9,271 nucleotides of DNA from Comamonadaceae bacterium (lineage in GTDB: Bacteria > Pseudomonadota > Gammaproteobacteria > Burkholderiales > Burkholderiaceae_C), in contig CANHUM010000044.1 in NCBI GenBank assembly GCA_947463845.1, positions 1-9,271 of the forward strand. Direction: 5' to 3'. Made by a program: the position numbers and the translations under genes. Numbering within the stretch: position 1 is the stretch's first letter; every line of letters begins with the position of its first letter. Shown in pieces: positions 6,083-9,271 of the stretch. The notes under the pieces were generated by a model. The model saw only the letters and a list, made by a program, of their open reading frames with translations, made no database searches and was not told the origin of the DNA.

Positions 6083-6493
6083 ATGACCTGGACACTTGTT
6101 CGGCTGCGCAGGTTTGCCCTGCTCATGCTGGCCGTGATGCTGCTGGGGGCCTTGGCCCCCACGCTCTCGCGTGCCCAGGCCTGGGCACAAGACCGCAGTG
6201 CGTCCTGGATGGAGGTCTGTACCACCGAGGGCATGCAGTCGGTCAGGGTCAGCTTGACGCTCACCGAAGCGACAACGGATGTACCCCTTGAAGGGCACAC
6301 TTCGGACCCGCTCTCGCTGGACCATTGCGGCTGGTGCATTCTGTCGGGTGAGCGCCTGGTGCCGCCCACCCAGCACGCCCCATGGCAGGTCGTGCCCCCA
6401 GCGTCACTGCAACGGGCATTGGCCCCCACTGCCCAGCCGCCAAGCGCATCGGCCTGGACAGTTCAATCCCGCGGCCCGCCTTCTCCTGTCTGA
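6083..6493 (+). CDS. DUF2946-like Cys/His protein, second copy
   Basis: A 136-residue protein with a basic N-terminus and a hydrophobic segment (about residues 11-32) likely to be a signal peptide or anchor. It shares the DUF2946 layout with the gene at 5065: an EVCTTEG motif with Cys46, then DHCGWCI with His81, Cys82 and Cys85. It is clearly diverged: the residues between the paired cysteines are Gly-Trp rather than Pro-Leu. The C-terminal 40 residues are rich in Pro, Ala and Ser with no obvious fold. Metal binding is plausible but unproven. It starts 39 bases after the first PCu(A)C gene. The ATG at 6083 has only a weak upstream GGA. Together with the upstream genes this gives a repeated DUF2946 plus PCu(A)C arrangement. 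Confidence 0.75.
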   Translation: MTWTLVRLRRFALLMLAVMLLGALAPTLSRAQAWAQDRSASWMEVCTTEGMQSVRVSLTLTEATTDVPLEGHTSDPLSLDHCGWCILSGERLVPPTQHAPWQVVPPASLQRALAPTAQPPSASAWTVQSRGPPSPV

Positions 6494-6504
6494 TTTCAAA
6501 CCGT

Positions 6505-6529
6505 GCAGGCCGGGCCCCAGCCCGCCTGC
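6505..6529 (+). other. GC-rich stem-loop after the second DUF2946 gene
   Basis: GCAGG (6505-6509) and CGGGC (6511-6515) pair with GCCCG (6520-6524) and CCTGC (6525-6529), a 10-bp stem with one bulged C at 6510 and the 4-base loop CCCA. It begins 12 bases after the stop at 6493 and lies 60 bases before the regulator's start codon. No T-tract follows, so it may limit read-through or protect the upstream mRNA rather than terminate fully. Confidence 0.4.
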
Positions 6530-6589
6530 TGTTGCCGGTTGACTGTTCCATCGCGCACGGTCACTGGCGGAATCTGTCAGGAGAACAAC

Positions 6590-7177
6590 GTGAATTTACC
6601 GACCCCAATACCCATGGACAGCGCCATTCGCGTGGCCCGCGGTCAGGTGCTCTTGAGCGCTGGTTGCAGTGGCCCCTTGTGGCGCGTCACGCAAGGTGTT
6701 TTCAAACTCGAACGACATGCGCAAGACGGCAACACCCTGGTGCAACTGGCCCAAGCGGGCGATTTGATCGGTGTGGAAACCTTGTGCGCCCAACCCCATG
6801 CCTTCACGGCTGTCGCACTGGTGGCGGCCCAGGCTCAGGCCGCAGGCACGGCCCACACACGGGACCCTTTGGCCATCGTGTCGCAAGGCTTGATGCAGCA
6901 GCAGCGCCAAAGCTGCGACATGCTGCGCCTGCGCACGGGTCCGATCGGGCAACGCCTGGCCCATCTGCTGCAAATACTGGGCAGACAAGCCGATGGCCGG
7001 ATGTTGCCCCTGCAACGCAAGGCGCTGCCCACCCTCAAAGAAATGGCCCGCGTGGTGGATGCCAGCCTTGAAACCGTCTGCCGGGAACTGAACACCTTGC
7101 TACCGGAACACGCCGCACGCGCCAGCAAGCCATCCACAGCTTGGATCGGCCATCCACCTTTTGCTTTGGCGGCCTGA
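6590..7177 (+). CDS. Atypical Crp/Fnr-family transcriptional regulator
   Basis: A 195-residue protein with a shortened effector domain and a C-terminal winged helix-turn-helix. Residues 12-83 look like the cNMP-binding jelly roll, including WRVTQGVFKLE and QAGDLIGVETL; a dimerisation helix lies at about 103-131; the HTH is at 147-171 with recognition helix SLETVCRELNTL. At the position where CRP has Arg-Ser for cAMP phosphate, this protein reads His70-Ala71, so cAMP binding is unlikely. The N-terminal cysteine cluster of FNR is also missing; the only cysteines are 26, 66, 109 and 164. The effector is therefore unknown. The start is GTG 6590, with AGGAG at 6579-6583 six bases before it; earlier starts in the frame give junk sequence. 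The stop TGA (7175-7177) directly abuts the ATG of the second PCu(A)C gene, so it is probably co-transcribed with, and may control, the copper genes. Confidence 0.85.
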   Translation: MNLPTPIPMDSAIRVARGQVLLSAGCSGPLWRVTQGVFKLERHAQDGNTLVQLAQAGDLIGVETLCAQPHAFTAVALVAAQAQAAGTAHTRDPLAIVSQGLMQQQRQSCDMLRLRTGPIGQRLAHLLQILGRQADGRMLPLQRKALPTLKEMARVVDASLETVCRELNTLLPEHAARASKPSTAWIGHPPFALAA

Positions 7178-7714
7178 ATGTCTTTGATCTTGCAAAAGTT
7201 GACCGCCCGAAACAGGCAAGGCAGGCGCGCCACCCAGCTGCGGACTTTGGTCGGTGCCATGTTGATGTTGGCCCTGAGCGTGGGTTCAGCCTTCGGACAC
7301 GATTTTCGGCAGGGCAACTTGCTGATTGAGCACCCCTACGCCACACCGAGTCTCTCGGGAACACACGTGGGCAGCGTCTATTTCAAGTCGATTCGCAACA
7401 AAGGCTCTGTACCAGACCGTTTGGTTTTTGCCAGCACGCCCTTGGCTGGACGGGTTGAGATTCACCGCATGCACATGGACGGCAACGTCATGCGCATGCG
7501 CGAGGTGCCCGCACTCGACCTGCCTGCACAGAGCGAAGTTTCATTGCGCCACGGTGGCGCAGGGACTCACCACCTGATGCTGGTGGACCTGAGGAAACCT
7601 TTGAACGACGGCGACCGGTTTGACATCGAACTGGTCTTTGAAAACGCAGGCAAACGCAAAGTGAGCGTATGGGTTCAAAGCCCACGCAACACTGGACACC
7701 CACACAAACACTGA
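7178..7714 (+). CDS. PCu(A)C-type periplasmic copper chaperone, second copy
   Basis: A 178-residue exported protein. It has a long basic N-terminus (residues 1-22) and a hydrophobic core (about 23-39) ending in SAFGHD, consistent with a signal peptide. The PCu(A)C domain has His96, Met98, Met100 and Met107 (H-x10-M), then His131-His132-Leu-Met134. The distance from Met107 to His132 is x24, not the usual x21, because GGAGTHH replaces GGYH; this is a three-residue insertion beside the copper site. A GHPHKH tail ends the protein. It is diverged from the copy at 5564 but aligns along its length. The ATG at 7178 directly follows the regulator stop; an internal ATG at 7259 would give a short signal peptide and is less likely. 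The MbnP-like gene begins 18 bases after its stop. Confidence 0.9.
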   Translation: MSLILQKLTARNRQGRRATQLRTLVGAMLMLALSVGSAFGHDFRQGNLLIEHPYATPSLSGTHVGSVYFKSIRNKGSVPDRLVFASTPLAGRVEIHRMHMDGNVMRMREVPALDLPAQSEVSLRHGGAGTHHLMLVDLRKPLNDGDRFDIELVFENAGKRKVSVWVQSPRNTGHPHKH

Positions 7715-7732
7715 CTTCCATTGGAGAACCCC

Positions 7733-8617
7733 ATGAAAAAATTCCTGAGCCTGGCCGCACTGGCCATGACCGTCACAGCCTGCGGCTCATTGCCTGGGCG
7801 GCCAAGCAACCAAACGGTGGACCTCAAGTTCGCAGCCCAAATCAACGGCCAGCACTTTGCCTGCGGCCAGCGTTACGAGGGCGTAGGCACCACCCGTTCG
7901 ACCATCACGCCCAGCGACTTTCGGATGTATGTCAGCGACGTCAAGCTGGTACGCAAAGATGGCAGCACCGTCCCTGTACAGCTGACGCAAGACGGCATCT
8001 GGCAACAGCAGTCGGTGGCCCTGCTTGATTTTGAAAACGGCACAGGCCCTTGCCGCAACGGCACAGAAGCCATCAACACCAGCGTGCGCGGCCAAGTGCC
8101 TGCAGGCGAGTACACCGGGGTGGAACTCACCGTGGGCGTGCCCTTTGCACAAAACCACCAGGACCCCACCGTCGCCCCTGCGCCACTCAACTCCACAGCC
8201 ATGTTCTGGAACTGGCAGGGCGGCTACAAGTTCATCAAGTTCGACACCGCCAGCAGCGGTATCCACGCCGACAAACCTGCCGGAACCACTCCAGCCGGGC
8301 CTGTGACGCGCTACTCCGTCCACCTGGGCAGCACGGTCTGCGCCAGCGAAAGCCGGACACAAGCGCCCAGTGCGTGTCAAAACCCCAACCGTGTCACGGT
8401 TCGTCTGGATGGGTTCGATCTGCGCACCCACACGGTGGTGGCCGATATGGGGGCCGTTCTGGCACAAGCCAATGTGGACACCAATGCACAGGGCACTTCG
8501 CCCGGTTGCATGAGCTTCCCCAAAGACGGCGACTGCCCACCCGTGATGCATGCCTTGGGCCTGAGCTATGACGGGGTTGCGCCCAAAGGTCCACAGCGCT
8601 TTCTGTCCAAGCGCTGA
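7733..8617 (+). CDS. MbnP-like copper-binding lipoprotein (metallo-mystery pair protein)
   Basis: A 294-residue secreted protein. The signal peptide ends in the lipobox VTAC with Cys17 as the lipidation site and Gly18 after it, which predicts outer-membrane sorting. The mature chain matches the MbnP family (metallo-mystery pair, four-Cys motif): INGQHFACGQ (37-46), PSDFRMYVSDVKLV (60-73), DGIWQQQSVALLDFENGTG (87-105), GVPFAQNHQDP (135-145) and PLNSTAMFWNWQGGYKFIKF (151-170). Non-lipid cysteines are at 44, 107, 203, 215, 259 and 268. Characterised MbnP binds copper through a kynurenine made from tryptophan by MbnH; Trp90, Trp159 and Trp161 are the only tryptophans here and so the only candidates. 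The ATG at 7733 has GGAG at 7723-7726; an in-frame start at 7721 would spoil the signal peptide. It is followed 26 bases later by its usual partner. Which tryptophan is modified, if any, is not known. Confidence 0.9.
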   Translation: MKKFLSLAALAMTVTACGSLPGRPSNQTVDLKFAAQINGQHFACGQRYEGVGTTRSTITPSDFRMYVSDVKLVRKDGSTVPVQLTQDGIWQQQSVALLDFENGTGPCRNGTEAINTSVRGQVPAGEYTGVELTVGVPFAQNHQDPTVAPAPLNSTAMFWNWQGGYKFIKFDTASSGIHADKPAGTTPAGPVTRYSVHLGSTVCASESRTQAPSACQNPNRVTVRLDGFDLRTHTVVADMGAVLAQANVDTNAQGTSPGCMSFPKDGDCPPVMHALGLSYDGVAPKGPQRFLSKR

Positions 8618-8643
8618 TGCCTTTGCAAGCGAGGAACCACGTC

Positions 8644-9271
8644 ATGAAGCGCGTCTACAAAGCACTCGGCACATGCCTGATGGCCGTGGCTGCCTGGGCT
8701 TTGTTATCGGGCCACTCGAATGAGGTTTACCGTTGGGATTTGCCCGCGTGGGTGCCACGCCCTGTCGTGCCTGCAGACAACCCGATGAGCGCCGCCAAAG
8801 TCGAGCTGGGTCGGCATTTGTTCTATGACAAACGCTTGTCAGCCGACCAGAGCATGTCGTGCGCCACCTGCCACCACCAGGACAAGGCTTTCAGCGATGG
8901 CAAGGCTTTGTCCTTGGGTGTGACCGGTGAAGCCAGCCATCGCAATGCGATGGCCTTGGTGAATTTGGCCTACTTGCCCACCTTGACATGGGCCAACCCC
9001 CATCTGACAGCCCTCGAGGTCCAAGCCTTGCTGCCGCTGTTTGGAGAACATCCCGTAGAAATGGGCATGGCAGGGCAAGAAAAATTGTTGTTCGAGCGCC
9101 TGCAAGCCGACGCCCGTTACCGCAACATGTTTGCCAAAGCCTTTCCCGCCGAAGCGGCAAAGGGCCATGAGGCCTTGTATTCGCTGGGCACGCTGACCAA
9201 AGCTCTGGGCAGTTTTCAGCGCAGCTTGCTCTCGTTTGACAGCCCGTATGACCGCTACAAATACGGCGGCC
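8644..9271 (+). CDS. MbnH-like diheme cytochrome c peroxidase-family enzyme, partial
   Basis: The reading frame runs off the right edge; 209 residues are visible of a family usually around 400. A short hydrophobic N-terminus (about residues 8-23) is a signal or anchor. The first c-type heme site is CATCH at 73-77 (Cys73, Cys76, His77), just after KVELGRHLFYDKRLS (52-66), a pattern typical of bacterial diheme peroxidase-like enzymes. RNAMALVNLAY (100-110), LTWANP (114-119) and PLFGEHPVEMG (131-141) match the subfamily that pairs with MbnP-type proteins. The second heme motif lies beyond the window. In methanotrophs MbnH uses its two hemes to oxidise a tryptophan of MbnP to kynurenine; the same is inferred here from gene order. 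The ATG at 8644 is preceded by GAGGA at 8631-8635, eight bases away. It is the last visible gene of the same-strand run. Confidence 0.92.
   Translation, partial: MKRVYKALGTCLMAVAAWALLSGHSNEVYRWDLPAWVPRPVVPADNPMSAAKVELGRHLFYDKRLSADQSMSCATCHHQDKAFSDGKALSLGVTGEASHRNAMALVNLAYLPTLTWANPHLTALEVQALLPLFGEHPVEMGMAGQEKLLFERLQADARYRNMFAKAFPAEAAKGHEALYSLGTLTKALGSFQRSLLSFDSPYDRYKYGG

Noticed and set aside
5594..6376. A 260-codon minus-strand open frame over the first PCu(A)C and second DUF2946 genes
   Set aside because: It crosses two well-supported plus-strand genes and encodes no recognisable domain.
6539..6567. TTGACT at 6539 as a -35 box for the regulator gene
   Set aside because: No acceptable -10 hexamer occurs 16 to 19 bases downstream.
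7186..7199. TTGAT-N4 sequence resembling an FNR/Crp half-site near the second PCu(A)C start
   Set aside because: The second half does not match the dyad and it lies inside the coding region.
7787..8551. A 254-codon minus-strand open frame across the MbnP-like gene
   Set aside because: The plus-strand frame has a lipobox, family motifs and a good ribosome-binding site; the antisense frame shows none of these.

Overview
The window looks like chromosomal DNA of a betaproteobacterium, most likely order Burkholderiales and probably Comamonadaceae. This is inferred from the mreC-mreD-mrdA order, GC-rich codon usage and the look of the proteins; no marker gene fixes a genus. There are twelve protein genes, ten complete and apparently intact and two cut by the window edges (mreC at the left, the mbnH-like gene at the right). 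No tRNA, rRNA, CRISPR array, insertion sequence or pseudogene was seen, and no gene-free stretch exceeds 300 bases (the longest is 4478-4633).

Region 1 (1-2872, plus strand) is the end of a cell-shape operon: the C-terminus of MreC, then MreD, then penicillin-binding protein 2 (MrdA). These are tightly packed (4-bp overlap, then 2 bases). The usual next gene, rodA, is not here; transcription instead meets a converging gene after 12 bases.

Region 2 (2885-4477, minus strand) holds three ordinary housekeeping or stress genes: a VOC/glyoxalase-like metalloprotein, a short DksA/TraR-type C4 zinc-finger protein and a glutathione S-transferase family protein. A 156-bp divergent intergenic region follows (4478-4633). 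It contains a perfect 12-bp inverted repeat.

Region 3 (4634 to the right edge, plus strand) is the interesting part. It begins with a short BLUF blue-light photoreceptor that keeps every key flavin-site residue. Thirty-five bases later a run of seven same-strand genes begins: DUF2946 protein, PCu(A)C copper chaperone, second DUF2946-like protein, an atypical Crp/Fnr-family regulator, second PCu(A)C chaperone, an MbnP-like lipoprotein, and an MbnH-like diheme peroxidase-family enzyme (partial). The likely theme is periplasmic copper handling. PCu(A)C proteins carry Cu in the periplasm. In methanotrophs, MbnH oxidises a tryptophan of MbnP to kynurenine, which helps form a copper site. DUF2946 proteins are small, secreted or membrane-anchored Cys/His proteins of unknown function. 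No methanobactin biosynthesis gene is visible, so this would be a methanobactin-independent MbnP/MbnH locus joined to a duplicated DUF2946/PCu(A)C module, a dedicated regulator and possibly a light sensor. That functional reading is inference from family membership and gene order.
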